Origin: an uncultured Dysgonomonas sp.
GTDB taxonomy: Bacteria > Bacteroidota > Bacteroidia > Bacteroidales > Dysgonomonadaceae
Direction of reading: 5' to 3'
NCBI RefSeq assembly: GCF_900079725.1
Contig: NZ_LT599032.1
Location: forward strand, 1,420,871 to 1,484,870
Length of the DNA stretch: 64,000 bases
The notes beneath the pieces were generated by a model. The model searched no databases, had not been told where the DNA came from, and worked only from the letters and a program-made list of their open reading frames with translations. Shown one piece after another: positions 34,993 through 44,244 of the stretch. The position numbers were made by a program, and so were the translations under genes. How positions within the stretch are numbered: the first letter of the stretch is position 1; every line of letters begins with the position of its first letter.

Positions 34993-35021
34993 TGAAAGCA
35001 GTCTCTTATCGACTGCTTTCA
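34993..35021 (+). terminator. Hairpin after dnaJ
   Basis: Stem TGAAAGCAGTC / GACTGCTTTCA with loop TCTTATC, 9 bases after dnaJ. The following TTCGATAG is a poor U-tract, so termination is likely but not certain. Confidence 0.6.
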
Positions 35022-35161
35022 TTCGATAGAATCGGGTAATATTTAATGGTAGTTTTGAACCGTAATCAGTTTTTGCTGTTATCCTAATTGAAAAAATAAA
35101 GAGGTTTGTGACCTTAATATCCTGTAAAACTATAACTTTGAGGATCTAAATACGGGAGATC

Positions 35162-36256
35162 ATGAAAATAAAGGAAATCTTACATACCATAGAACAACTC
35201 GCCCCGATACCATTGCAAGAAAGCTTTGATAACAGCGGTATCCAAATAGGAGATGTAAATCAGGAAGCTAAAGGCGCCGTAGTATGCATCGATGTAACCG
35301 AGGCAGTGATGGATGAAGCCATTGCTTTAGGATGCAATCTGATTATTTCACACCATCCACTCGCCTTCCGCAGCTTCAAATCTCTGACTGGGAAAAACTA
35401 TGTAGAACGCTGTATGATTAAAGCCTGCAAGCACGATATTGTAGTTTATGCGGCACATACCAATCTGGACAACGCAGCGCAGGGAATCAACCATTATCTG
35501 GCAGAAATGCTCAACCTGCAACATGTGCGCATTCTCGATCCACAGAAGGGTAAATTGCTCAAGTTGGTCACTTTCGTTCCTCACTCGCATGCCGAACTTG
35601 TACGCAACACCTTATTCAACGTAGGGGCGGGGAATATAGGAAATTACGATTCATGTAGTTATAATGTATCAGGAGAAGGGACTTTCAAGGCAGGAGAGAA
35701 CACCAACCCCTTCACCGGAGAGATAGGAGAACTGCATACCGAGCCGGAAGTACGGATTGAGATAATCCTTCCCATATATAAGCAATCGGAAGTAAAACGC
35801 GCACTGATAGCAGTGCACCCGTATGAAGAACCTGCATATGATTTCTATTTATTAGAGAATACATGGTCGCAGGCAGGAAGCGGAATAGTAGGCACATTAC
35901 CCGAAGAGACAGAGGAAGAAGATTTCCTTTACCTACTGAAAGATACATTCCACCTGAAGACAATACAGCATTCTGCTTTAAGGGGTAAGCCTGTAAGAGA
36001 TATAGCCATCTGTAGCGGAAGTGGATCGTTCCTGATACCGAAAGCAATATCATATAGTGCCGATGTATTTATTACAGGTGAGGCTAAGTATAACGATTAT
36101 TATGATGTGGAAGATAAGATTCTGCTGGCAACAGTAGGACATTACGAGTCCGAAATTTTCACAAAGAATATATTTTTCGATATTATTTCAAAAAAATATC
36201 CTACCTTTGCGGTATATATGTCAGGATTTGATGTAAATCCTGTGAACTATTTGTAA
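35162..36256 (+). CDS. Nif3-like dinuclear metal-centre protein
   Basis: A 364-residue NIF3 family protein forming toroidal hexamers with a two-metal site. Metal ligands appear in SHHPLAFRSFKSLTG (about 62-76), AHTNLDNAAQGIN (about 98) and, near the end, VGHYESEIF (about 322). It contains the central YqfO/CutA-like insert (about 130-230, ending AVHPYEEPAYDFYLLEN). Function is still debated; GTP cyclohydrolase and regulatory roles have been proposed. It precedes the zinc-ribbon gene, a common pair in the phylum. Confidence 0.92.
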   Translation: MKIKEILHTIEQLAPIPLQESFDNSGIQIGDVNQEAKGAVVCIDVTEAVMDEAIALGCNLIISHHPLAFRSFKSLTGKNYVERCMIKACKHDIVVYAAHTNLDNAAQGINHYLAEMLNLQHVRILDPQKGKLLKLVTFVPHSHAELVRNTLFNVGAGNIGNYDSCSYNVSGEGTFKAGENTNPFTGEIGELHTEPEVRIEIILPIYKQSEVKRALIAVHPYEEPAYDFYLLENTWSQAGSGIVGTLPEETEEEDFLYLLKDTFHLKTIQHSALRGKPVRDIAICSGSGSFLIPKAISYSADVFITGEAKYNDYYDVEDKILLATVGHYESEIFTKNIFFDIISKKYPTFAVYMSGFDVNPVNYL

Positions 36257-36380
36257 ATAAGCGGTGACATACTCCTGCTATTTACGGATGATGTAGTAAG
36301 AGAATAGCGGGATGCTGTTTGATTACTGCATTTTTTTATGATAATTATCTTCAATTATAACTTATATATTATATAAACTT

Positions 36381-37136
36381 ATGGCTAAAAAGCAAGAAAA
36401 AGAGATCACTGTAGAGGAAAAGCTAAGAACGCTTTATGCCCTACAACAGAAATTATCTGAAATAGATAATATAAAGATTCTTCGCGGAGAACTTCCTCTG
36501 GAAGTAGCAGACCTCGAAGATGAAATCATCGGTCTGGAGACCCGTATCAAGAAATACGAAACTGAGCTGAAAGAAGCAGATACTGCAGTTTCTTTCCAAA
36601 AGCAGAAAGCAAAAGACAGCACACTGAAAATTGAAAAATACAAAGAACAATTGGATAATGTGCGTAATAACCGTGAATTTGACCACTTGAGCAAAGAAAT
36701 CGAATTCGAAACACTGGAAATCGAATTATCAGAAAAACGCATTCGTGAATTTACTCAAGATTCCAAAAATTTGACAGAGCAAGTAGAAAAGAGTAAAACT
36801 TTCTTACAGGAGCGTTCTGCCGATCTGGGACAAAAGAAAGAAGAACTTGACAATATAGTATCCGAGACTAAACAACAGGAAGAACAACTCCGCGAAGAGG
36901 TTAAGGATATAGAGACAGAGGTTGAACCTCGTTTGCTGCAGGCATTCAAGCGTATTCGCAAAAGTGCCCGTAACGGTCTGGCCGTAGTATGTATCGAGCG
37001 CGGAGCTTGCGGAGGCTGTTTCAACAAAATACCACCTCAGAAACAAATGGATATTAAGATAGGCAAGAAAATCATTGTATGTGAATATTGCGGGCGTATC
37101 ATGATTGACCCTGAACTAATTGGAGCTGCAGAATAA
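36381..37136 (+). CDS. Coiled-coil protein with C4 zinc ribbon (DUF164/FlgZ-like)
   Basis: A 251-residue protein. A long antiparallel coiled coil occupies residues about 10-190; the C-terminus is a zinc ribbon with CGGC (about 210) and CEYC (about 236). It is similar in layout to the HP0958-type protein and Bacteroidetes zinc-ribbon regulators. Nucleic-acid or protein binding is likely. It lies 124 bases after the Nif3 gene and ends at a terminator, so the pair may form one transcript. Confidence 0.85.
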   Translation: MAKKQEKEITVEEKLRTLYALQQKLSEIDNIKILRGELPLEVADLEDEIIGLETRIKKYETELKEADTAVSFQKQKAKDSTLKIEKYKEQLDNVRNNREFDHLSKEIEFETLEIELSEKRIREFTQDSKNLTEQVEKSKTFLQERSADLGQKKEELDNIVSETKQQEEQLREEVKDIETEVEPRLLQAFKRIRKSARNGLAVVCIERGACGGCFNKIPPQKQMDIKIGKKIIVCEYCGRIMIDPELIGAAE

Positions 37137-37170
37137 TACAGGCTATTAAAAATAACTTATATAAGCAAAA

Positions 37171-37203
37171 AATCGGAAAGGTTAAATATAACTTTTCCGA
37201 TTT
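37171..37203 (+). terminator. Intrinsic terminator after the zinc-ribbon gene
   Basis: Stem AATCGGAAA(G)GTTA / TAAC(T)TTTCCGATT with an A/T loop, followed by T8. A-run on the other side suggests bidirectional activity. The rest of the 343-base gap to nrdJ holds only AT-rich sequence and the nrdJ promoter. Confidence 0.88.
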
Positions 37204-37377
37204 TTTTTATCTATACATAGTGAACTTTGCTTTTTGTATCGTGTTATATATCTTATAGTTCAAATTTTAAAATGGAAAACTTTTTCTAAAAATAAAAAAA
37301 TTAAACAGCTAGTAAACAGTATATTAAATTTTATTTTGGAAAACTTTTATTTTTGTTCAAAAAATATTGTTACAAAA

Positions 37378-37409
37378 TTTGTTTCATCTTTCTGAATTGA
37401 GTAATATTG
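37378..37409 (+). promoter_or_regulatory. Candidate promoter of nrdJ
   Basis: TTTG (37378-37381), 20 bases, then TAATATTG (37402-37409; one mismatch from TAnnTTTG). Leader about 65 bases. No cobalamin-riboswitch-like fold fits in this length. Confidence 0.45.
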
Positions 37410-37479
37410 TACTGTGAAAAATATCGCAGACTTTTCGTCATAAAACAAAGACTGAAATAATCTAAAAAATATAAGACAA

Positions 37480-40026
37480 ATGGCACAAAAGGTTTATACT
37501 TTTGATGAGGCATATAACGCCGCATTAACTTATTTTAACGGCGATGAACTCGCTGCAAAAGTATGGGTAAATAAGTATGCATTGAAAGATGCTGCAGGTA
37601 ATATCTATGAGCGATCACCTGAAGATATGCACTGGCGTTTGGCTAATGAGATTGGACGCGTAGAGGCTAAATATGAAAAGGGATTGACAAATAAAGAATT
37701 GTATGATCTCTTCGATCATTTCAAATACATCGTGCCTCAAGGGAGCCCTATGACCGGTATCGGGAATGACTTTCAGATAGCTTCTTTATCAAATTGCTTT
37801 GTAATAGGTCTGAACGGGCCTTCAGATTCCTACGGAGCAATCATCCGCATCGATGAAGAACAGGTACAACTAATGAAGCGTCGTGGTGGTGTAGGCCATG
37901 ACTTATCACATATACGCCCAAAAGGTTCTCCTGTCAAAAACTCGGCTTTGACATCTACCGGACTGGTGCCATTTATGGAAAGATATTCAAACTCGACCCG
38001 TGAAGTTGCTCAGGATGGACGCCGTGGTGCCCTTATGCTGAGTGTATCCATTAAGCATCCTGACTCTGAATCGTTCATCGACGCTAAAATGACCGAAGGA
38101 AAAGTTACAGGAGCGAACGTTTCGGTAAGGATAGACGATGCTTTCATGCAGGCTGTTGTAGACGGATCCAAATATACACAACAATATCCTATCGACTCTT
38201 CGAATCCCACTACAGTAAAAGATATTCAGGCTACGGAAGTTTGGAGAAAAATAGTTCATAATGCATGGAAATCAGCCGAGCCGGGAGTTCTTTTCTGGGA
38301 TACTATTATCAAGGAATCTGTCCCTGATTGTTATGCAGACCTCGGGTTCAAGACTATTTCAACCAATCCTTGCGGCGAAATACCTCTTTGCCCCTACGAC
38401 AGCTGCCGCCTGCTAGCGATCAATCTATATTCATATGTGGTAAACCCGTTCAAAGACGATGCCCATTTCGACTTCGAACTATTTTCGAAGCACGTTGGAC
38501 TTGCACAACGTATTATGGATGATATCATTGATCTCGAAACCGAAAAGATTGACAAAATATTACAGAAAATAGATGACGATCCGGAAACAGACGAAGTAAG
38601 ATGGCCTGAAAGACATCTTTGGGAGAAAATCCGCACAAAAACCCTTCAGGGGCGTCGTACCGGAGTGGGGATTACAGCTGAAGGAGATATGATTGCAGCT
38701 ATGGGACTCCGCTATGGAACGGAAGAAGCTACTGCTTTTGCTGAAGAAGTACACCGTGTTCTGGCTATTGCAGCCTATCGTTCATCTGTAGAACTGGCTA
38801 AAGAGCGTGGCGCATTTGAGATATTTGACTTCAAACGTGAAAAGGAAAATCCGTTCATTAACCGTTTGGCTGAAGTTGATCCACAGCTAATCAAAGACAT
38901 GGAGAAATACGGACGCCGTAATATAGCCTGTCTTACAGTTGCACCAACAGGAACCACCAGCTTGATGACACAGTCTACATCAGGTATCGAACCGGTATTT
39001 ATGCCAGTATATAAACGACGTCGTAAAGTAAATCCGAATGATAAGGAAGTTCGTGTTGACTTCGTTGACGAAAATGGCGACTCATGGGAAGAATACATCG
39101 TATTCCACCATAAATTTGTAACATGGATGGAAAGCAAGGGTTATCCTACATCTAAAAAATACACGAATGAAGAGGTGGAGGCTATGGTAGCCGAATCACC
39201 ATATTATAAAGCTACTTCAAACGATGTTGACTGGCTGCAAAAGGTAAAAATGCAAGGCCGTATCCAGAAATGGGTCGATCACTCCATCAGTGTAACGATC
39301 AATCTGCCATCTGATGTATCTGAAGATCTTGTCAATGATTTGTATATTGAAGCTTGGAAAAGCGGCTGTAAGGGTTGTACAGTTTACCGTGACGGTTCGC
39401 GTGCCGGAGTATTGGTTGCTGCCGACAATAAAAAAGAAGCTGAAGAAAATTGTGATGACTGCTACGAACGTCCTGAAATTCTACAGGAGCGCCCTCGTGA
39501 ACTTGCTGCTGATGTTATTAAATTCCAGAACAATAAAGAAAAATGGATTGCGTTCATCGGATTACATAATGGACGCCCATACGAGATATTCACCGGATTG
39601 TCGGATGACGATGAAGGTCTGATGTTACCTAAGAATATCAATCACGGAACTATTATCAAGACATTAAATGATGAAGGAAGCCGTTCCTATGACTTCCAGT
39701 TCAAAAATAAGAGAGGGTACAAAACCACAATCGAGGGATTGAACGGCAAATTCAACCCTGAATTTTGGAACTATGCCAAACTTATCTCCGGTGTACTTCG
39801 CTATGGTATGCCTATCGATCAGGTTGTGAAACTGGTACAAGGCCTGGAGCTGAACAGCGAGACAATCAACACATGGAAAAATGGTGTGGAACGCGCCCTC
39901 AAAAAATACCTTCCGAGCGAAACTGAAGCTAAAGGCCAGAAATGCCCAGTGTGCGGACTGGAAACTTTAGTATATCAGGAAGGATGTATGAAATGTACAA
40001 ACTGTGGAGCATCCAAATGTGGATAA
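37480..40026 (+). CDS. nrdJ: Adenosylcobalamin-dependent (class II) ribonucleotide reductase
   Basis: An 848-residue enzyme reducing ribonucleotides to deoxyribonucleotides with B12, independent of oxygen. Motifs: first redox cysteine in FQIASLSNCFVIG (about 98-110), specificity region RRGGVGHDLSHIRPKGSP (about 132), radical/catalytic Asn-Cys-Glu in NPCGEIPL (about 297), phosphate loop APTGTTSLMTQSTSGIEPVF (about 488), and the C-terminal redox/zinc tail with CPVCG, CMKCTNCG and CG (about 822-848). Length and tail are standard. Needs cobalamin, either made or imported; no cobalamin gene is in view apart from hemD. Confidence 0.96.
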   Translation: MAQKVYTFDEAYNAALTYFNGDELAAKVWVNKYALKDAAGNIYERSPEDMHWRLANEIGRVEAKYEKGLTNKELYDLFDHFKYIVPQGSPMTGIGNDFQIASLSNCFVIGLNGPSDSYGAIIRIDEEQVQLMKRRGGVGHDLSHIRPKGSPVKNSALTSTGLVPFMERYSNSTREVAQDGRRGALMLSVSIKHPDSESFIDAKMTEGKVTGANVSVRIDDAFMQAVVDGSKYTQQYPIDSSNPTTVKDIQATEVWRKIVHNAWKSAEPGVLFWDTIIKESVPDCYADLGFKTISTNPCGEIPLCPYDSCRLLAINLYSYVVNPFKDDAHFDFELFSKHVGLAQRIMDDIIDLETEKIDKILQKIDDDPETDEVRWPERHLWEKIRTKTLQGRRTGVGITAEGDMIAAMGLRYGTEEATAFAEEVHRVLAIAAYRSSVELAKERGAFEIFDFKREKENPFINRLAEVDPQLIKDMEKYGRRNIACLTVAPTGTTSLMTQSTSGIEPVFMPVYKRRRKVNPNDKEVRVDFVDENGDSWEEYIVFHHKFVTWMESKGYPTSKKYTNEEVEAMVAESPYYKATSNDVDWLQKVKMQGRIQKWVDHSISVTINLPSDVSEDLVNDLYIEAWKSGCKGCTVYRDGSRAGVLVAADNKKEAEENCDDCYERPEILQERPRELAADVIKFQNNKEKWIAFIGLHNGRPYEIFTGLSDDDEGLMLPKNINHGTIIKTLNDEGSRSYDFQFKNKRGYKTTIEGLNGKFNPEFWNYAKLISGVLRYGMPIDQVVKLVQGLELNSETINTWKNGVERALKKYLPSETEAKGQKCPVCGLETLVYQEGCMKCTNCGASKCG

Positions 40027-40047
40027 ATAACCCATAAGATAAACAGG

Positions 40048-40076
40048 ATGCCCCGTTTTCTGAGAAAGCGGGGCAT
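40048..40076 (+). terminator. Intrinsic terminator after nrdJ
   Basis: Stem ATGCCCCGTTTTC / GAAAGCGGGGCAT (one mismatch), loop TGA, then TTTTTATT. It lies 22 bases after the stop and before the convergent permease gene. Confidence 0.9.
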
Positions 40077-40113
40077 TTTTATTGACGACTCTCTAATACC
40101 TTTGAAGGATTTA

Positions 40114-41361
40114 CTATTCGAATCTTAGTGATTTAGCCGGATAAATCTTAGCTATCAGATAAGAAGGCCCTATCATGGCTATAATGGAAAGGATCAATGT
40201 CCCGATATTAATCAATAAGATATATAAGATATTGATATCTACCGGCATTTCCGACACGTAATATGTCTCAGGATCGAGCTTTATCAAGCCGAAATTCTTC
40301 TGAATCACTAATATCGCAATAGCGATAACATTCCCCCAGAACATGCCCTTCAGAATGAGGAATGAGGAGACATACAGAAAGGTCTTACGAATACTGAAAT
40401 TACGCGCGCCGAGGGTTTTCAGCATACCTATCATATTAGTCCGCTCAAGGATTATGATCAGTAATCCGGATATCATGGTAAAAACAGATATGACAAACAT
40501 TAGTACAATGATAACCACGACATTCATATCCAATAGTTCGAGCCAGTTAAATATCATTGGATTGAGTTCCTTAATGGAACGGGCAAGGAAAGTATTGTCT
40601 TTATGGTCACGATAGGTCATCATATCCACAAATACACGCTGATGTACTTCGTCCAACCTATCATAATCATTTACAAGCAATTCGATACCACTAACTTCAT
40701 CATCATCCCAATCATTCAGCCTTTTGATAAGACTGACATCCGTTACTACAAACAGTTTATCGTAGTCTTCGAAGTTTGTACTATATATACCTGTTATGTA
40801 AAACTTGCGGAAACGGATATTCTCCCCCACAAAGTAGCAAAGGAAACTGTCTCCGGTCTTCAGATTTAACTTACTTGCGATATTCTTAGACAGAATTGCC
40901 TGATTGGCATGAGTCGTATCATCCGGACTGATTACCGTACCGGCAACCATATTTTGTTTAAAGAAATCCCAATCATAATCTGCGTCGACTCCTTTCAAAA
41001 CCACACCCTGGAAAGCACTATCAGTCTTTATTATACCAGGCTTTGTAGCAAAGACCTCCACATGCTTAACCCCTTCTGTACTTTCAAGCTGGCTTATCAA
41101 CTGTGGGCTAACACATACTGGCTGTGTTTCGTAAGTACTGTTGTTTGCCAGATTGGTGATTTGTATATGGGAACCAAAACCCACAACTTTGTTGCGCACT
41201 TCTTTTTTAAAACCCACAACGATAGATAGAGCCAGTATCATAGCCGCCAAGCCTATTGCCACTCCGGCAACAGCTATTTTAATGGCAGGAGATGAAGCTC
41301 GCTTCTCCCCTTTCTCTCCATTAAAATGGATACGTTTTGCTATAAATAGTTCTAAGCTCAA
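40114..41361 (-). CDS. LolC/LolE-like ABC transporter permease (FtsX family)
   Basis: A 415-residue permease: an N-terminal helix (about 28-48, IAVAGVAIGLAAMILALSIV), a large periplasmic domain (about 55-270) and three C-terminal helices (about 280-400) in the MacB/FtsX fold. Similar proteins extract lipoproteins from the inner membrane; the ATPase LolD is not adjacent. The start is odd: the frame after TAA (41368-41370) contains CTG, ATC and then TTG at 41359-41361, giving (M)SLELFIAKRI, which aligns with the family N-terminus. No ATG exists. A tandem heptamer array (41365-41392) abuts this start. It lies 57 bases after ruvB. Confidence 0.85.
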   Translation of the reverse strand: MSLELFIAKRIHFNGEKGEKRASSPAIKIAVAGVAIGLAAMILALSIVVGFKKEVRNKVVGFGSHIQITNLANNSTYETQPVCVSPQLISQLESTEGVKHVEVFATKPGIIKTDSAFQGVVLKGVDADYDWDFFKQNMVAGTVISPDDTTHANQAILSKNIASKLNLKTGDSFLCYFVGENIRFRKFYITGIYSTNFEDYDKLFVVTDVSLIKRLNDWDDDEVSGIELLVNDYDRLDEVHQRVFVDMMTYRDHKDNTFLARSIKELNPMIFNWLELLDMNVVVIIVLMFVISVFTMISGLLIIILERTNMIGMLKTLGARNFSIRKTFLYVSSFLILKGMFWGNVIAIAILVIQKNFGLIKLDPETYYVSEMPVDINILYILLINIGTLILSIIAMIGPSYLIAKIYPAKSLRFE

Positions 41362-41364
41362 GAT

Positions 41365-41392
41365 CAGTTATCAGTAAACAGTTATCAGTAAA
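41365..41392. repeat. Four tandem heptamers (CAGTTAT/CAGTAAA) at the permease start
   Basis: CAGTTAT CAGTAAA CAGTTAT CAGTAAA in exact 7-base steps, three bases from the presumed TTG start of the permease gene. The words resemble CAGTTAA units of island R3, 1.1 kb away. Confidence 0.9.
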
Positions 41393-41418
41393 AACCACTT
41401 ATAACTCATAGTTCATAA

Positions 41419-42441
41419 TTAAAATAAGAATCCCTGTTCGCTTTCCCGTTTCCGCCCCAAATGCTTGTAGGCTAGCTCGGTGACTTCACGCCCCCGGGGT
41501 GTGCGTTTCATAAATCCTTCTTTGATAAGGAACGGCTCATAAACCTCTTCTATTGTACCTCCGTCTTCGCCTAAAGCCGTTGCAATAGTAGAGATACCGA
41601 CAGGCCCCCCCTTAAATTTATCGATAAGGATCAGGAGAATCTTGTTATCTATCTCGTCCAATCCGTATTTGTCAATATTAAGCGCTTCCAGCGAATAGGC
41701 CGCAATAGCTTTATCTATCTTACCTGAACCTTTTACCTGAGCAAAATCACGTACCCGGCGTAGCAATGCATTTGCAATACGGGGAGTACCCCTGCTGCGC
41801 GAAGCTATCTCTACCGCGGCTTCTTTAGAGGTAGGGACATCAAGTATATTAGCCGAACGCAGGATAATATTCGTAAGTGTCTCTATATCGTAATACTCCA
41901 GATGCATATTGATACCGAAACGGGCACGCAACGGACTTGTAAGCAAACCGCTCCGCGTAGTGGCGCCAATAAGTGTGAACGGATTCAGATCTATTTGTAT
42001 AGAGCGGGCACTAGGGCCTTTATCTATCATAATATCGATACGGTAGTCTTCCATCGCACTATAGAGGTATTCTTCCACAACAGGCGATAAACGGTGTATC
42101 TCGTCTATAAAAAGCACATCGTTTGGCTCAAGAGAAGTCAGAAGCCCGGCCAGATCTCCAGGTTTATCCAATACTGGGCCCGAAGTTATCTTAAACCCCA
42201 CACCCAATTCATTTGCTATGATATTCGACAGTGTGGTTTTACCAAGTCCCGGCGGGCCATGTAAGAGTGTATGATCCAGTGATTCCCCCCGCATTTTAGC
42301 TGCCGTGACAAAAACCTGTAAGTTTTCCACCACCTTGCTTTGTCCACTGAAACTATTAAAAGTAAGTGGGCGCAAGGCATTTTCAAACTCCTTTTCGCTG
42401 TCGTTTATATTTCCTCGATGTATGTCGAATGTTTCTTCCAT
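41419..42441 (-). CDS. ruvB: Holliday junction branch-migration helicase RuvB
   Basis: A 340-residue AAA+ motor that drives branch migration with RuvA. Walker [10 protein letters not shown] (62-70), Walker B with FIDEIHRL (about 112-119), sensor and arginine-finger region [18 protein letters not shown] (about 160-177), and a C-terminal winged helix (about 265-340). Typical length. It is followed by the permease gene on the same strand after the heptamer array. Confidence 0.97.
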   Translation of the reverse strand: MEETFDIHRGNINDSEKEFENALRPLTFNSFSGQSKVVENLQVFVTAAKMRGESLDHTLLHGPPGLGKTTLSNIIANELGVGFKITSGPVLDKPGDLAGLLTSLEPNDVLFIDEIHRLSPVVEEYLYSAMEDYRIDIMIDKGPSARSIQIDLNPFTLIGATTRSGLLTSPLRARFGINMHLEYYDIETLTNIILRSANILDVPTSKEAAVEIASRSRGTPRIANALLRRVRDFAQVKGSGKIDKAIAAYSLEALNIDKYGLDEIDNKILLILIDKFKGGPVGISTIATALGEDGGTIEEVYEPFLIKEGFMKRTPRGREVTELAYKHLGRKRESEQGFLF

Positions 42442-42491
42442 ATGTTCGGATGCAAATTTACATCAATATATTTAATTTACACACACTTTTC

Positions 42492-42814
42492 AGTTAACAG
42501 TTAACAATCCATAGCTTGTAAAAACTTCGCGCCTTTGCGTCTTTGCGTGAAATAAAACAGAGTATCTTGTAACCCCTAACTGTTAAAAGGTAACAAAGGT
42601 AACAGATATATCAGTTAACAGTTAGCAGTCAACAATATTTCACGCAGAGACGCTAAGGCGCAAAAGGTAACAAAGGTTACAAAGGTTACACTTTTTTACT
42701 TATTACTTTTTACCCTCTCTGTAAGTCCCCATTGGGGGATTGAGGGGGCCATTTCAATATTTCAAAGAGCTAAAAGCTAACAACTAAAAGCTATCAGCCA
42801 TATACATAGATAAA
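42492..42814 (-). repeat. Heptad repeat island, copy R3
   Basis: Read from 42814 on the minus strand: module A (GTTTATC TATGTAT ATGGCTG ATAGCTT TTAGTTG TTAGCTT TTAGCTC TTTGAAA), a GC-rich palindromic module (CCCCCTCAATCCCCCAATGG), AAGTAATAAGTAAAAAAGTG, TAACCTTTG repeats, TTGCGCCTTAGCGTCTCTGC, GACTGCTAACTGTTAACTGA, and more words to about 42492. It is an inverted copy of R4 over about 220 bases. A second, shorter GCGCCTTTGCGTCTTTGCGT (42530-42549) faces CGCAGAGACGCTAAGGCGC (42643-42661), making an internal inverted repeat. It occupies the divergent ruvB-PAP2 gap. Confidence 0.88.
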
Positions 42815-42908
42815 CTTTTACAAAAAAAATAAAAGAGACAAATATTATTATGGGATATAACCATAATATATTTCCTTTGCATTTCCAATTCATTATAAAT
42901 GAACAATT

Positions 42909-43478
42909 ATGTTAGACAAATTACGGTATTGGGACGAAGAACTTTTTCTATTCCTCAATGGAAAACACGTTGACTGGCTCGACCCTATCATGCTCTTTCT
43001 CAGTTCCTATACAAACTGGGCATTAGCCTGTTTGATCATGTCTGCCCTTATCTACTTCAAAGCAGACGTATGGAAGAAAACAGGTGTATTCTTTTTTCTC
43101 CTATCCACCGGAGCCAGCGCGCTGCTTACAAACATAATAAAACTGATTATAGAACGGCCCCGCCCTATACATAACGAATTATGGGAAGGCACGATTCATG
43201 CAATTGAAAAATATAGCAACAGCTTTAGTTTTTTTTCATCGCATTCGGCTACTACTTTCACGATGGCTGTATTTTTCCTACTCTTCTTTCGAAAGAAGAA
43301 ATTCTATGGTTATTTTGCCGTTTTATGGGCTGCGGTGGTTGCCTATAGCCGGATTTATGTGGCCAAACATTACCCCTTCGATGTAATGATAGGGATCATA
43401 TTCGGAATAATGATAGGAATAACGGGCTATATACTCTTCCAAAGATTCAAAAAGAAAAAAGAACTATTAAAGCCCTAA
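42909..43478 (+). CDS. PAP2-superfamily membrane phosphatase
   Basis: A 189-residue membrane protein with five to six helices and the three PAP2 motifs: KLIIERPRP (about 78-86), SFFSSHSAT (about 109-117) and SRIYVAKHYPFD (about 148-159). Likely a lipid phosphatase, for example undecaprenyl-pyrophosphate or lipid-A phosphatase; not decided by sequence. It overlaps the end of the convergent SDR gene by 12 bases. Confidence 0.9.
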   Translation: MLDKLRYWDEELFLFLNGKHVDWLDPIMLFLSSYTNWALACLIMSALIYFKADVWKKTGVFFFLLSTGASALLTNIIKLIIERPRPIHNELWEGTIHAIEKYSNSFSFFSSHSATTFTMAVFFLLFFRKKKFYGYFAVLWAAVVAYSRIYVAKHYPFDVMIGIIFGIMIGITGYILFQRFKKKKELLKP

Positions 43479-44240
43479 CCACTTCCTTACTTTCTTCCTC
43501 TCCAAAAGCGAGTATATTTTCAGGCAAAAAGGAAATGCCCTGCCAATAGGGTACGATAAACGAAATAAGCTAGACGGATAAACATTCTTCTTCCCTTTCT
43601 CAATACCTTTTATATACTTCCTTGCAACTATCTTCGAATCTTGCACAGGAAAAGGAAGAGGTGTATCTTCTTCACCTGTAGCCTTATCAAAAAAGTCTGT
43701 GCGGGTAGCTACGGGATAAACTGCAGTCAATTGGAGATTATTCGCTTTCTCGTACCTGTAAGTCTGTATAAAATGATGTAGTGCCGCCTTTGTGGAGCAA
43801 TAAAGAGAATAGGCAGGTAAGGAAACTAATCCCGCACCTGAAATAGTACAGGCGAAAGCCACCGGTCTACCATTATTGATCGCGACGAGTTTTTCCAATG
43901 AATAAATAGGAGAGAATACATTCAGACTATATATCTCCTCTATATGCTGCCAATCGGAAGTTTGCAGTCTTTCCAGATAGGCAAATCCTGCATTGGCTAT
44001 AAAGATATCGATATTACCAAATATCTGTTGAGCGTATTCAAAAACTCTATCTACACCCTTCGAAGAGCTGACATCGGCAGAAAATGGATACACTACACCC
44101 TCTACCCCCATTATATTATCTGTGTGACGGGCTACTGCAAGAATCTTCACTCCGTTGTATGAAGCAAGTATATCTAGCATCTCTCGGCCTATGCCGGAAG
44201 AAGCTCCGGTGAGTATGATATGTTTGCCTCTGAAGTTCAT
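43467..44240 (-). CDS. Short-chain dehydrogenase/reductase
   Basis: A 257-residue SDR with TGASSGIG (11-18), NAG in FIANAGFAYL (about 86), catalytic YxxxK in YSLYCSTKAALHHF (about 150) and a C-terminal extension in the part of the family that acts on lipid or keto-acyl substrates. Substrate unknown. It starts 4 bases after yitT and is the last gene of the leuS-yitT-SDR run. Confidence 0.87.
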   Translation of the reverse strand: MNFRGKHIILTGASSGIGREMLDILASYNGVKILAVARHTDNIMGVEGVVYPFSADVSSSKGVDRVFEYAQQIFGNIDIFIANAGFAYLERLQTSDWQHIEEIYSLNVFSPIYSLEKLVAINNGRPVAFACTISGAGLVSLPAYSLYCSTKAALHHFIQTYRYEKANNLQLTAVYPVATRTDFFDKATGEEDTPLPFPVQDSKIVARKYIKGIEKGKKNVYPSSLFRLSYPIGRAFPFCLKIYSLLERKKVRKWLGL

Positions 44241-44244
44241 AAGG

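Noticed and set aside
37137-37479. Cobalamin riboswitch ahead of the B12-dependent reductase
   Set aside because: The leader after the predicted start is about 65 bases and AT-only; no B12-box-like sequence is present.
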